This document shows, in pieces, positions 18,472 to 28,149 of a stretch of 64,000 bases of DNA (position 1 is the first letter of the stretch; each line of letters begins with the position of its first letter). The notes beneath the pieces were generated by a model. The model ran no database searches and was not told the origin of the DNA. It saw only the letters and a list, made by a program, of their open reading frames with translations. Location: assembly GCA_000733355.1 (NCBI GenBank), contig JNVV01000004.1, positions 310,001-374,000 of the forward strand, given 5' to 3'. This stretch comes from Falciphora oryzae (taxonomy: Eukaryota > Ascomycota > Sordariomycetes > Magnaporthales > Magnaporthaceae). The translations under genes and the position numbers were made by a program.

Positions 18472-21411
18472 TTAAAAGCTAAATCCAAAATCCTCCTTCA
18501 GACGCCACGGGCCCTTGACGGTTACCGCGCCCGTCTCCCTGTCGAACGTCGACCCCGGGATCCCAGGATCCCTCCGCTGGCCGAGCACGACGACCTCCTC
18601 GACCGCAAGGCTCGTCTCGAAGCCCCACCTGCCCGAGACGGCCGCGGCCGAGAACGCCGACCCGTCCCACGAAAACGCCAGGTCCGTTACCGCCCCGCCC
18701 GGTTCCAGGCTCTCGCCGTCGTCCAGGTACAGCGACCCCTTGGCCGTGCCGTCCATCCCCGGCGCGACTAGCAGCACGAAGTCCTCTTTTTTCCTAAGCT
18801 GCGCCGTCGAGTTGGCCTCCCCGCGCGCGCGCATCGGCACGACGGAACCGCCGCGCACGTGGACGGGGATCTCGTCCCAGTCGACATTTTCCCGCTTCAC
18901 CATCTCCCCCTTACCTCTAACAGGCTTGCGGGTCCAAAAGTCGTAGAACAGGTCGTCGGGCAGGTAGAACTCAACCGAGGTGGCGTCGTCATCCACGACG
19001 GGCGACACCAGCAGCGCGTCGGACAGGAACCACTGCGTCTCTATTCCGACACAGCGCGCGTCGGCCGGGTACACAAACCACAGCGGGCGGATGAGCGGGT
19101 CGCCGTCGACCATCGTCTGCCGGCGCAGCGCCGTGTACATAAAGTCGAGCAGGCGGTAGCGCGCACTGATCGCCTTCCTAGCTGCGGCGGCGACCAGCGG
19201 CCACAGGTAAAACTCCTGGTGCGGGTCGTTGAGGTCGGCATGGTTGCGAAAGAAGGGCTGGAACGCCGCGGCGGTAGCCCACCGCGCGCACATGTGCTCC
19301 TGGGCCGTCCCGCCGAAGCCGCACACGTCGGAGCCGACGAGGGGCATCTGCTGCAGGGCGACAGCGCTCAGCATCTGGGAGATGGACAGGCGGTAGTCAC
19401 GCCAGGTGGAGCGGTTGTCGCCGAACCAGTGCGCGGCGGCGCGCCCGGAGCCCGAAAAGGTGCTGCGCGTCAACACAAAGGGGCGGACGCCGGGACGCCG
19501 GGCCAGCAGGGCGTTGCGGGTGGCGACGGCGACCATGGCGCCGTAGAGGTTGTGGGTGTCGTACTGTGTCGTGCCGTCGGCGTTGGTGACGTTGGTGTAG
19601 ATGGTCTTGTCGCTCAGCTCGCCCTTGCGGTTCTCGATCCGGTAGGGGGGTGTCAGGAGGTCGCGGCCGGGGATGCCCTTCATCTGGCCCCTGGGGGTCT
19701 CGGGTTGTGGAGTGGTCGAGCGAGAGAAGAATCCGGTCTCCCGAGAGGCTTCGTCGATTACTTTCGCTCCTCGAACGATAGTAGCCTTGCTGCCCGGCTG
19801 GAACTCGGGCGGGAACCCGGCGATGGGGCGGCCAGTGTTGGGACGCGGGGCATGGATTGGAGCGGGCGGGTTATTCTCGTCCTTGGCCACCTTTTCGGGG
19901 ATGCAGTAGACGTCGTGGCAAAAGTTGGAGGCCTCGTTCATGTCGTTCCACAGGCCATCAACGTCCATGCCCGTATCCGGGTTAAACCAGCGCAATATCT
20001 CGTCGGTCCACCAGTCCTGGGCGCCTGGCGCAAAGAAGTCGGGCCAGACTGCCACGCCGGGCCACTGGACACCTAGATAGCCACTACCGTCAGCGGCCTT
20101 GAGGAACGCGTCCTTGGCACGCCCGCGCTTGTACGGGGAGTAGTCGTCAGCGCGGGCAATGCCGGCGTCTAGCATTGTGACGAAACGCTGGCCGCGAGAG
20201 TGCAGCGTGTCTACCAGGAGACGCATCATGTGCAGGGGGAACCGCTCGGGGTCGAGGGTGAAATCGCGGCGGAGATCCATCGAGTCGATGTCGGACCAGA
20301 GCACGTCGAGGGGAATGTTGGCGGCGGACGAGTTGGCGACGACCTCGGCCAGCATGAAGACGTCCCAGTAGCCGTACTTGCACTGGTGGATGCCGAGGGC
20401 CCAGTACGGCTGCATGGCCGGCAGGCCGACGGCCTCTGCGTACTGCCTGCTGGCCTCGGCTGGGGTCGGCCCTGCCAGGAAGTAAAAGTCCAGCACCCCG
20501 CCGAGGAGGACGTACTCAAGATACTGACCGTCCTCGGGGGTGCGGCGGGTCTTGACATCCATGCCGTTGGCGTTGCGGAGGAAGACAGCATGCGTGCCAG
20601 AACCGGGTCTATGGTCGTAGTACACGGGGTGAGAGCCGTAGAGGTTGTATTCGGGGGGAGTGAAAGCAAAGTCGGCGTTCCACAGCGTGCGGCTGTAGTC
20701 CTCGGTCGGCATGCGGAACGAGCCCGCGTACTCGCCCAGGCCGTACAGGTTCGGGTCGTCGGGCAGGGCGGTGCGGAGGCGGACCAGCTGGGTCTCGAAG
20801 ACCAGAGGTTCCCTAGACGTGTTGAATAGGACCTCGCCTGACGCGGCCCTGGTAATGGCGAAGGAGAAGGGCCGCTCGACGAGGTGGAAGCGGAGGTGGG
20901 AGTCTCCTGCTGGGCTCTCGGTGTTCTCTGGGCTCGGCAGCACCGCTTCCTGGATCTGGTAGACGTCCAGGCCCGCGTCGTAGACCTTGACGTGCAGTCT
21001 CCGGTCGGTTTGGTACTGCACCAGCAGCTTCAGCTCCGTAATATCTTGCCCGAAGGCATTGCAGCCAGGGCCGGCCAGGCTCAGGTCGGCGGTGAGAGAG
21101 GAGTCGGTCTGGACAACATTGGACGCCTCGTAGCCTGGGCAATTGGCAATGACCGCGACAAAGTCGCCGGAAGGGGGGTCCTTCCTAGGGACGCTGCCGG
21201 AGGGGAAGACGGGATGGCTAAGGGCTGATGGTGAGAAGAGACACCAAGAAATTACAGTCGCGCCCAGGGCAAAGGCAGCCAGCCGTGCCATCCTCCTCCC
21301 CTGCTTCCGCGAGGTCGTCTCTCTCCATGTCGAGTGGTCCTCGCCCAATCTCGCACCAGCGTCGTCGTCGTCAACAAGGCGGTACCCGCCGCGGGTCTTG
21401 CTGTCCGCCAT
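18472..21411 (-). CDS. Glycoside hydrolase family 31 alpha-glucosidase
   Basis: A single exon of 979 residues from the ATG at 21409-21411. GH31 enzymes release alpha-linked glucose from maltose, malto-oligosaccharides or related sugars with retention. The catalytic nucleophile is Asp490 in WNDMNEASNF, and the acid/base is Asp665 in HWFGDNRSTW. LWSDIDSMD and GSDVCGFGG are also classic GH31 motifs. The N-terminus is a 40-residue hydrophilic segment containing YRLV and DDDD, then one hydrophobic helix (RLAAFALGATVISWCLF). That suggests either a type II membrane anchor or a signal peptide from the internal Met in GRRMARLAAF. The open frame continues 109 codons upstream, but that part lacks protein character, so I start at MADSKTRGG. 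Confidence 0.93.
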   Translation of the reverse strand: MADSKTRGGYRLVDDDDAGARLGEDHSTWRETTSRKQGRRMARLAAFALGATVISWCLFSPSALSHPVFPSGSVPRKDPPSGDFVAVIANCPGYEASNVVQTDSSLTADLSLAGPGCNAFGQDITELKLLVQYQTDRRLHVKVYDAGLDVYQIQEAVLPSPENTESPAGDSHLRFHLVERPFSFAITRAASGEVLFNTSREPLVFETQLVRLRTALPDDPNLYGLGEYAGSFRMPTEDYSRTLWNADFAFTPPEYNLYGSHPVYYDHRPGSGTHAVFLRNANGMDVKTRRTPEDGQYLEYVLLGGVLDFYFLAGPTPAEASRQYAEAVGLPAMQPYWALGIHQCKYGYWDVFMLAEVVANSSAANIPLDVLWSDIDSMDLRRDFTLDPERFPLHMMRLLVDTLHSRGQRFVTMLDAGIARADDYSPYKRGRAKDAFLKAADGSGYLGVQWPGVAVWPDFFAPGAQDWWTDEILRWFNPDTGMDVDGLWNDMNEASNFCHDVYCIPEKVAKDENNPPAPIHAPRPNTGRPIAGFPPEFQPGSKATIVRGAKVIDEASRETGFFSRSTTPQPETPRGQMKGIPGRDLLTPPYRIENRKGELSDKTIYTNVTNADGTTQYDTHNLYGAMVAVATRNALLARRPGVRPFVLTRSTFSGSGRAAAHWFGDNRSTWRDYRLSISQMLSAVALQQMPLVGSDVCGFGGTAQEHMCARWATAAAFQPFFRNHADLNDPHQEFYLWPLVAAAARKAISARYRLLDFMYTALRRQTMVDGDPLIRPLWFVYPADARCVGIETQWFLSDALLVSPVVDDDATSVEFYLPDDLFYDFWTRKPVRGKGEMVKRENVDWDEIPVHVRGGSVVPMRARGEANSTAQLRKKEDFVLLVAPGMDGTAKGSLYLDDGESLEPGGAVTDLAFSWDGSAFSAAAVSGRWGFETSLAVEEVVVLGQRRDPGIPGSTFDRETGAVTVKGPWRLKEDFGFSF

Positions 21412-22085
21412 GTCTCGGGTTGGACTGAAGGGCTTGCTTACCAGTTGGAATAACCGTAAAGCCCTGGGCATTTGATCCTTGAGCCAGACGGGATTTAAAG
21501 GCCGGGCGGATGGGTCAATGGATGTGGATGTGCGGGTTGCCACACATGGTCCGGGTTCCAGTCTTGGCCCACCGTGCCCCTCATGATCGGCGACTCCCCA
21601 GTGGTGATCCCAGCGTCTTGCAGCGCTAAGCGAGGCGGGGAGCGCCTGTGGAGTGTCGGGGTTACAGCGCAGGGCTGGGACGTGAGGCCGTTGGATGATG
21701 CAGAGGGCAGGCAACGAAGGCCTCGAAGAGATGCGCACACCAAAATGAAGACACGATTATCCGAGGTCAACAACACAATTCAGTGTCGGGGATATTGTCC
21801 GAGTGTTCAAACTCAATTCAACTCGGACTCGAAGACGATTTCCCTCTTGTCTTGTTCACCATGTGCTCACCGACGGCCCGAAAGATGTCTAAACCATGCA
21901 GAGCCAGCGATGCGGGCGACTAAGACATTGATTCTTGACGAGGTCACTTGACAGCGAAATTCTTGGAGACATCGAGCTGCAGACCAACCCAAGAATCCAA
22001 CACAACAAAGCAGCCGCCAGGCAGAGCAAGAGAGGATCGTCGCTCCCAATACAACGTCAATCTCTGGCTCCGTTCCAACACTCCG
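21412..22085. other. GH31 upstream region
   Basis: This holds the promoter and leader of the GH31 gene and the 3' flank of the broken HET gene. No independent gene is supported. Confidence 0.45.
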
Positions 22086-23938
22086 TCATCCAAGAACGAT
22101 CATTTCCGATTCCACATGCGGCAACTGCATGCCTTCGCCCATCATGAGCCCCACGATGATGCACTCGCCGACAAGATGGTAACGGCCGCCGGCCGCAGGA
22201 CGGATGGCATAGGGCAGCTCCATGCCGTGAAAAACACAGATCAAGTCGCCTTCCTCGGCGATTGGAGGTAGCCAACCTAGTTTCCCTCTCTCCGTGCCGC
22301 CGAATCGCCGGTGCATCCTTTCCCTGAACGTATTTTCTAGGAGACTAGTCGATTCAAGGCTCCAAGCTGCCGCGCAAGCAGAGAATAATCCGGCATCATC
22401 GTTATCTCGGCTTTCCAAAGACGCATATGAGTAAGAAATTCTCTCTCGACCACTGCAAAACTCAGAGGCGCCTTCTGCTTGATGAGATTATCATTCAGCA
22501 GCGCGTCTCGGAAAGCTTCCTCGGCGTTGGTGCTGCTCGTGGTTCTCGCAACGTCAAGGCATTCTTCCAGCCACCGTTGCCTCTGTCTCCACCACGCTCC
22601 CATTTCTCTTCCAAACGCACCGGGATTCCCGTTTATCGCCGTTCTGAGAACACTAGAGGCGTCGTCGAGGCCTCGGTTGTCCGATACAAGACGCCGTAGC
22701 TTGTCGACGATGCGGACCCGGATCATCAGCTTACCCTCGCCGTCATCCCGGCGCGTGTCCAGGACCGAGTTCCCGGATGCGCTGTAATCTTTGTGCTGTT
22801 GTACTGTGAACTGAGAGGACAAGACACTTGCATCCTTGCTCGGCGCCGCGTTTTTGACGTTAGGCACCCAGGAACGCACCCGGCGCTCTAGTGGCGTGAG
22901 GGAGACAAGAGACTACAGCAGCTTGAGGTTCACGCTGTCGGGCACACAAGCATACGCAAGCTGTCGGCAGACCTTCTCAATTGGGCTTCTGTAGTCGATA
23001 AGATCGAAGTGGTCCGCATCGGATGCGATCCCCACCAGCGCGAAGATGTGATCGCGGGGGTTGCCGCATCCGAATCCCAGCGTGCTCGCCACGAGATGCA
23101 GCAACGATCTCTTCTCCGAGGCCGCGATCCGTGTCAGGAGCGTAGCCCGCAGCATGTTTATTCCGAGCAACTTCGCGTCAGCCTTTGAAGGCATCGGGAT
23201 CAACAGCGTGAACTCGTCCTTGAGGGCGGGACACGGCTGGAGGAAGGCCATCCAGGAATCCAATAGTGCCCACCGGAGACGTTCTCTGCCAGTCACCAAC
23301 AGTGGCCTCTGCGACTGGACCAGCTCCTGGATGATCCACTTTCGTGTAAACCACGGACGGCTGAGCAGCATCCAGATGTTTCGAAAGGCACTCGCCCGGC
23401 GCGTGCCGAACGCGGCCTGCAATATCCCCTCGGCGCGATTCCTGGAGATGAACCCCGGGTCGTCTTGCGGCGCCGGCGGATTCGACTTGAACCAGTCTCG
23501 ACGGGCGGTGTCGAATCCGTGTAGCCATCCAAAAGCCATCTTGACCTCGTCCGACTCTTCGCCGAGCCAGAGTGCCGTCCAGGTTGCCGCGGCGTAGATA
23601 TCACCCATGATCTTGACCTGCTGGTTGCGCTCCGGGATGTCCTCTTGGTTGATACAAAGTGCATCCGCCCAGACCGAGCATTCGCGGTCGGCAAGTCGGA
23701 GATGCTGCAAGGCGCTGTGCAAGCTGGGCCCGATCTCGGCTTTGAGGCCACTGAAGTAGATTGGCTTCCGGGGCTCCGCGTCACCCCATACATAAGACAA
23801 CGCGACGAAGGATGGCGCCTCGTCGAGCGCCGTCGTGATCAGCTCTCCGGATAGAACATCCGCACCTGCACCGAGATGGAGCTTCAGGAGGCGGATTTGG
23901 CGAGGCCCTGAGAGGCGACTGTACTGGTATTTTTCCAT
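22086..23938 (-). pseudogene. HET-domain (heterokaryon incompatibility-type) gene, broken
   Basis: HET proteins mediate allorecognition and regulated cell death in filamentous fungi. The N-terminal 341 codons (23938-22913) are intact: FVALSYVWGDAEPRKPI, VWADALCINQEDIPERNQQV and IMGDIYAAATWTALWLGE are the diagnostic HET motifs, followed by FTRKWIIQELV and NPRDHIFALVGIA. A TAG at 22913-22915 then interrupts the frame. The same frame continues beyond it with RSWVPN, where family members carry a similar SW(V/I)P motif, down to a stop near 22337. The conserved C-terminus (RRFGGTERGKLGWLPP, GDLICVFHG, YHLVGECIIVG) lies in another frame, 22418-22086. No intron of plausible length removes either break. 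I read it as a pseudogene or null allele; a truncated HET domain of 341 residues may still be made. Confidence 0.85.
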
Positions 23939-24228
23939 TCCGTGTACTTGCTGAGAGGTGATCTCTTTGCCATGCGTGGGAGAGAAGGAGGATAGCAGAG
24001 TTGGAATGGACGTAATCGGGCACAGGCTAGAGAAAGGCTGCCAGGCAACAGCGTCAGGTTAAGAGGGGGCGGAGCTCAGGACGGAACCCCTCCCATATCC
24101 AGGGCTTCCAATCAGTCGTCGAGCTGGTGCCATCCAGTCCGGGCGACAAGCAACAAGGTGGTATGCATACATTCATACCATTCATAAACTAGGTCAATAT
24201 GGCCATGGCCAAAATCCCCGAGCCCAGC

Positions 24229-25857
24229 TCACGGGCTCGCATTCCAAGGGGCTCCCCGTACACAAGAATCGTCGACCTCGCTCGAGCTGATGTTAACGGC
24301 CACCCTCCCCCTCCACGCGAACCGCATCATGGGCCCGCCCTGCAGCGACCCCGTCGTCTGCGGCAGCCACCCACGCCTGCGCAGCCCGTCGACCGGGTCC
24401 GAGATGAAGGCCAGCACGTAGTCCTGCAGCGCCTCGCTGACCCGCGTCTGCTCCGCCGCGTCCGGGCCAGGCCCGCCTTCATCCTTAAACCGGCGCGTGT
24501 ACGTCCCAAACAGCAGCGGCAGATCGATGCCGTGGAACGCGCCCATCCACGGCAGCGGGCCCAGGCTACCAGTATAGTTGCCCGCGAACTGGTACCTGTA
24601 CGTCTCCAGGCCGCCCCTAGCCCGCGCGTCCGTCGTGTTGCTGACCACGCAGTTGAACCCCACCGTGCCCTTGTCGACCTCGGTCTTGTTCGGTCCCTTG
24701 GCCACGTCGTCCTTGGGGTAGCGGATCAGCGCAACCTGCTCGTTGGTCGTCGTCGACACGATGGCCGGCACGCGCGCCATCTTTCCCGCATCGGCGCGCG
24801 CCGTGTTGTTGGAAAAAACGACGACCTCGTCCGCGCGCGGCTTGAAGTTGAGCGCCGGCTCGGTGCGCTTGTCGCCGTAGCGCCCGATCACATTGGTCAG
24901 CAGCGCCGCGGGCACCTGCCGCATGCACTCGAGCTCGGCCGCGCCGCCGTCGTCCTCGTCGGAGGCAAAGTCGCAGCCCACCCTGCGCGCCACAAAGGTG
25001 AAGTTCGTGTGCTCCGGGTCGTCAGTTCCAGGCTTCGCCATGCCCGTGCCAGACATGAGGAACATGCCCGCGGCGAGAAAGTCGTCGGGATACGCAAAGT
25101 TGAGCAGGTCGGCCAGCACACCCCCCGCGCTCTGGCCCCAGATGGTGATGCGGTCCCTGCCCCCGCCAAACGCGGCCACGTTGGCGTACACCCACTCCAG
25201 CGCGGCGCGGACGTCGAGGACCCCCACGTTGTTGCTGCCGTCCGCCTCCCCCGCCAGCCCTGCCGCGTTGGGGTACCCGTAAATGCCGAGGCGGTACTGC
25301 GCGATGACGGCAATGTGCGCCTGCGACCGCGCCACCCACGGCGCCGGGTTCTGGTAGGGGATGTCGATGCCGCCGACGGTGAAGCTGCCGCCGGGGATGA
25401 ACAGGATCACTGGCAGGCCGGCGTCGGCGCGCACGTCGAGCGGCGTCCACACGGCCAGCGACAGGCAGTCCTCGGACGACGACTGGGCGCTGACGCCCGC
25501 CGTGTACGCCTGGCCCTCGCCCAGCCGGATCTGGAAGTCGGTCATGTTGGCGTTCCACAGCGACTCCTGCGCCGACGAGAACTGCGCGCACGGCGGCGGG
25601 AACCGGCGCGAGAAGCGGTGCCTGCCGCCCCGTGATGGCGGCGCAGGCACGGGTGGCCGCCAGCGCCGGTTGCCCGTCGGCGGGAGCGCGTAGGGGATGT
25701 TGCGGAACTCGCGCACGTTGCCATGCTCTGGGTTCTGCATGCCGATGTACGTCCCCGTCGTCGTCCGGACTGTGAGCTGGGCCCGCGAGGGAGGAGTGAC
25801 GTCTGCCGCGAGGACTCCCCACACGAGCGCAAGAAAAGGTAGTGTTGACAACCTCAT
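24229..25857 (-). CDS. Secreted type B carboxylesterase / lipase
   Basis: A single exon of 542 residues with an N-terminal signal peptide (MRLSTLPFLALVWGVLAADV). The alpha/beta-hydrolase fold of the cholinesterase/lipase family is clear: SEDCLSLAVWTP, the oxyanion region LPVILFIPGGSF, and the nucleophile elbow IWGQSAGG with Ser243. The catalytic His is probably in GAFHGIDLPLLFG. Several N-glycosylation sequons (NMT, NFT, NTT, NYT) fit secretion. The family cleaves carboxylic esters; the substrate is unknown. An in-frame ATG seven codons upstream (MGKSEVIMRL) would spoil the signal peptide, so I start at the second Met. It lies 290 bp upstream of the broken HET locus on the same strand. Confidence 0.92.
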   Translation of the reverse strand: MRLSTLPFLALVWGVLAADVTPPSRAQLTVRTTTGTYIGMQNPEHGNVREFRNIPYALPPTGNRRWRPPVPAPPSRGGRHRFSRRFPPPCAQFSSAQESLWNANMTDFQIRLGEGQAYTAGVSAQSSSEDCLSLAVWTPLDVRADAGLPVILFIPGGSFTVGGIDIPYQNPAPWVARSQAHIAVIAQYRLGIYGYPNAAGLAGEADGSNNVGVLDVRAALEWVYANVAAFGGGRDRITIWGQSAGGVLADLLNFAYPDDFLAAGMFLMSGTGMAKPGTDDPEHTNFTFVARRVGCDFASDEDDGGAAELECMRQVPAALLTNVIGRYGDKRTEPALNFKPRADEVVVFSNNTARADAGKMARVPAIVSTTTNEQVALIRYPKDDVAKGPNKTEVDKGTVGFNCVVSNTTDARARGGLETYRYQFAGNYTGSLGPLPWMGAFHGIDLPLLFGTYTRRFKDEGGPGPDAAEQTRVSEALQDYVLAFISDPVDGLRRRGWLPQTTGSLQGGPMMRFAWRGRVAVNISSSEVDDSCVRGAPWNASP

Positions 25858-26502
25858 AATTACTTCTGATTTTCCCAAGCAAGGGATCTTGTTTTTTTGG
25901 GGCCACTGTTTCTATCTGCATACAGCTTTTGCTTCAGTGGTTTGGTTCCCAGTGTGGTCACCGGCAATTTTTATAAACCCTTCACTACCGTCGCTCTGGT
26001 CGCCGCGGCTGCATCGTCCATACGACGGGTGGTGTCCCTGACCAGCCCTCGTTGAGCTGGCAATGGCTTGCCATGTCGTCGGCATCGACAGCATCAAAAT
26101 TCTGCCGTTCTTCCATGCCAGCGGTCGCGTGCCGCTCGAGTTCCCGTCTCACGACATCAACCTCCAGTCGCGAGCCACCCAGAGGTGCGGGGAAAGACGC
26201 AGGCAATATCGCGAGCGTCCTGGTCACGGCTTTGCATCTGCGCCAGGCTTCCCATGAAGCGCGGTGCCAGGAATAGTATCACCCCCAAGCTCGCCGCCGA
26301 GCTTAGCCTGAAACTAAAAAGCGACCCTGCCATGCAGCTGCCGGTGCCCAGCTGACCCCCCAAACACTGCCACTTGTGGAAGGAGGGTGGTTTCGGCATC
26401 GGCTTGCGCAACCCAAGAAATGCTCCGGCTTCTCACGCCCATTCGTCCTAATTCTCCTGCCTCCCTGCCAGCTGGATGTCCAACTACCAGGCACTGAGCT
26501 AC
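25858..26502. other. Intergenic between the carboxylesterase and the 2EXR gene
   Basis: Contains the carboxylesterase promoter and the 3' flank of the 2EXR gene. Frames at 25985-26227 and 26157-26411 on the minus strand show no motif. Confidence 0.45.
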
Positions 26503-28038
26503 CTATGCAGTCTCCAGTTCCAACCGACATTCGGCCAAGTCAGTTACGAGTCCTTGGTCTCCTTCCTCCTCGCCAATACCCTCGCATATGCCTTCCAGCC
26601 ACTGCTCAACGGTCTCTGTCAGCGAGAAGCTTTCCAATATTTCACCAGTCCCTTCGCTATATACTTTCAGGTCGCCCGATGGGTAAGCGCGCAAAAGGCG
26701 ATTACCCATATTCCAATTACCATAAGCGGCATCGAAGGGGTCAGGTCGCCTCAAGAGACCCCAGGTCAGGTCTTCGCTGTGGCACTCGTCGTATTTGACG
26801 TCGCTCGTGTCGCTCAGACTATCGAAGGCACGATGAAGAACCTTCCAATCTCGCCTGGACTCCGATGCTTCATTTTCCTGTGCCTCCTCTAGGTCCCCAT
26901 CCACCGAGTGCCCTAGACATCCCTCGGGATCGTCGCAGTCAACAGTAGCGACGCATGACCGCTCGTTCAAGCCGGGCGCCTCCTCGTCGGGCAGGTCCTC
27001 GCGGCAGGGGGCATTCCGTAACCTCTGGAGGACCCGCTGACTGGGCTTTCCATCGAACTGGACCATGGGCCAAAATTGAATGTCTGCAAACATGTCGAAG
27101 AAGTCCTCCTCTATCCGCCGCCTTCCGTCATACTCCTCGACCATTTGTATCAGTGGAACCATAGGAGGGCGTACTTGGGTGTTGGCGAACTCGGGGTCGC
27201 CATCTGGATCAGGCCAGACAGTGGTGACAGAGATCTGGCGGGTTCGACCATATGCGACCCGTGCCGATCCAGCGGTCGTATGGGCGTTGACCGCGTCTGC
27301 GGAGCCGCACCAGTGGATATCCCTGAGGGCGTGGGCTCTGTGATCCAAAAGGCAGTAAAGTGTCTTCAGGTTCTTGAACGTTCCAATGAAATTCCAGATG
27401 AGCACTTTGTTGAGGGTATCGTCGCCCTCCATACTTTGAACAAGGCCTTCACTGTCGATTTTGACCCCGTCAACGGCGAGGCGCTCGACGTTATCCGAAA
27501 ATCCGGGGACTATGCAGTCGGCATTCCGAACGAGAAAGGGTCCTCGCTCTCGCATAACTCTGGGAGTACAGTTGTCGCTCAGATGTCCATAGATGGCGAT
27601 GATTCGTGCAACCACGACATCCTTGGTCTTGTTGAAGCGAACCAGCCCGCTCGTCTTCTCCCCCTGGATGGCGAGCGTGTCGGGAAACGCCTTGAGCGCA
27701 AAATTGCGACACTCGCGATTGACCGCAAGCGCTGCATTGGCCGAGCGTACCCGGACGGACAAGTAGCGGCCGGGAAGGACACTCCAGCTGCACTCCGCCC
27801 AGATGGACGCGGGCCGGAACTGGAAGTCCAAGACGCGCGGTTCCGCGGCTATCGTGGCACAAAAATAGCACCAGATGCGATCCCGAAGCTCCGCCGGCAA
27901 AAGCGCAAACTGCGGAAAGCCGGTGGTGCTAGGGCCATCGCCGCCGCCGTCGGATCCGGATATGGATGGCTCGGAGGCTGCGGTGTCGTGGCCCGCGCGG
28001 GGAGATCTGCCAGTGTCAGGGCCGCGGCTGGAGATCAT
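26503..28038 (-). CDS. 2EXR-domain protein, fungal-specific
   Basis: A single exon of 511 residues. After a disordered Ser/Gly-rich N-terminus, residues from about 42 read FPQFALLPAELRDRIWCYF, the LPxELRxxIW signature of the 2EXR family. RVLDFQFRPA and LAVNRECRNFALKAF follow, matching the usual 2EXR sequence (name derived from EXR-like motifs). The remainder holds VERLAVDG, FIGTFKNLKTLYCLL and a long acidic region. Function of the family is unknown; members are numerous and lineage-specific in Pezizomycotina. Its start codon overlaps by two bases an opposite-strand ATG discussed under the decayed locus to its right. Confidence 0.85.
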   Translation of the reverse strand: MISSRGPDTGRSPRAGHDTAASEPSISGSDGGGDGPSTTGFPQFALLPAELRDRIWCYFCATIAAEPRVLDFQFRPASIWAECSWSVLPGRYLSVRVRSANAALAVNRECRNFALKAFPDTLAIQGEKTSGLVRFNKTKDVVVARIIAIYGHLSDNCTPRVMRERGPFLVRNADCIVPGFSDNVERLAVDGVKIDSEGLVQSMEGDDTLNKVLIWNFIGTFKNLKTLYCLLDHRAHALRDIHWCGSADAVNAHTTAGSARVAYGRTRQISVTTVWPDPDGDPEFANTQVRPPMVPLIQMVEEYDGRRRIEEDFFDMFADIQFWPMVQFDGKPSQRVLQRLRNAPCREDLPDEEAPGLNERSCVATVDCDDPEGCLGHSVDGDLEEAQENEASESRRDWKVLHRAFDSLSDTSDVKYDECHSEDLTWGLLRRPDPFDAAYGNWNMGNRLLRAYPSGDLKVYSEGTGEILESFSLTETVEQWLEGICEGIGEEEGDQGLVTDLAECRLELETA

Positions 28039-28149
28039 GGTCTTCTTCTCCTGGCAGGTAGGTAGTCGCTCCTTCGGGACAGGCCGCGACGAGGTGGTCC
28101 ATGAGGGGTTTATTTTGGGCTGAGAGGTTGAGGCTCAGCAAAACCTAAC

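Noticed and set aside
18859..20076. 405-codon frame antisense to the GH31 gene
   Set aside because: Shadow of a long GC3-biased exon; valine/glycine/arginine-rich translation without domains.
9081..21411. Possible metabolic gene cluster (amidohydrolase, HDOD-like protein, Zn2Cys6 factor, GH31)
   Set aside because: No backbone synthase or dedicated tailoring set, and the genes belong to unrelated families with long spacers.
24199..25635. 478-codon frame antisense to the carboxylesterase
   Set aside because: Same antisense effect; the translation is Arg/Ala/His-rich and lacks any fold signature.
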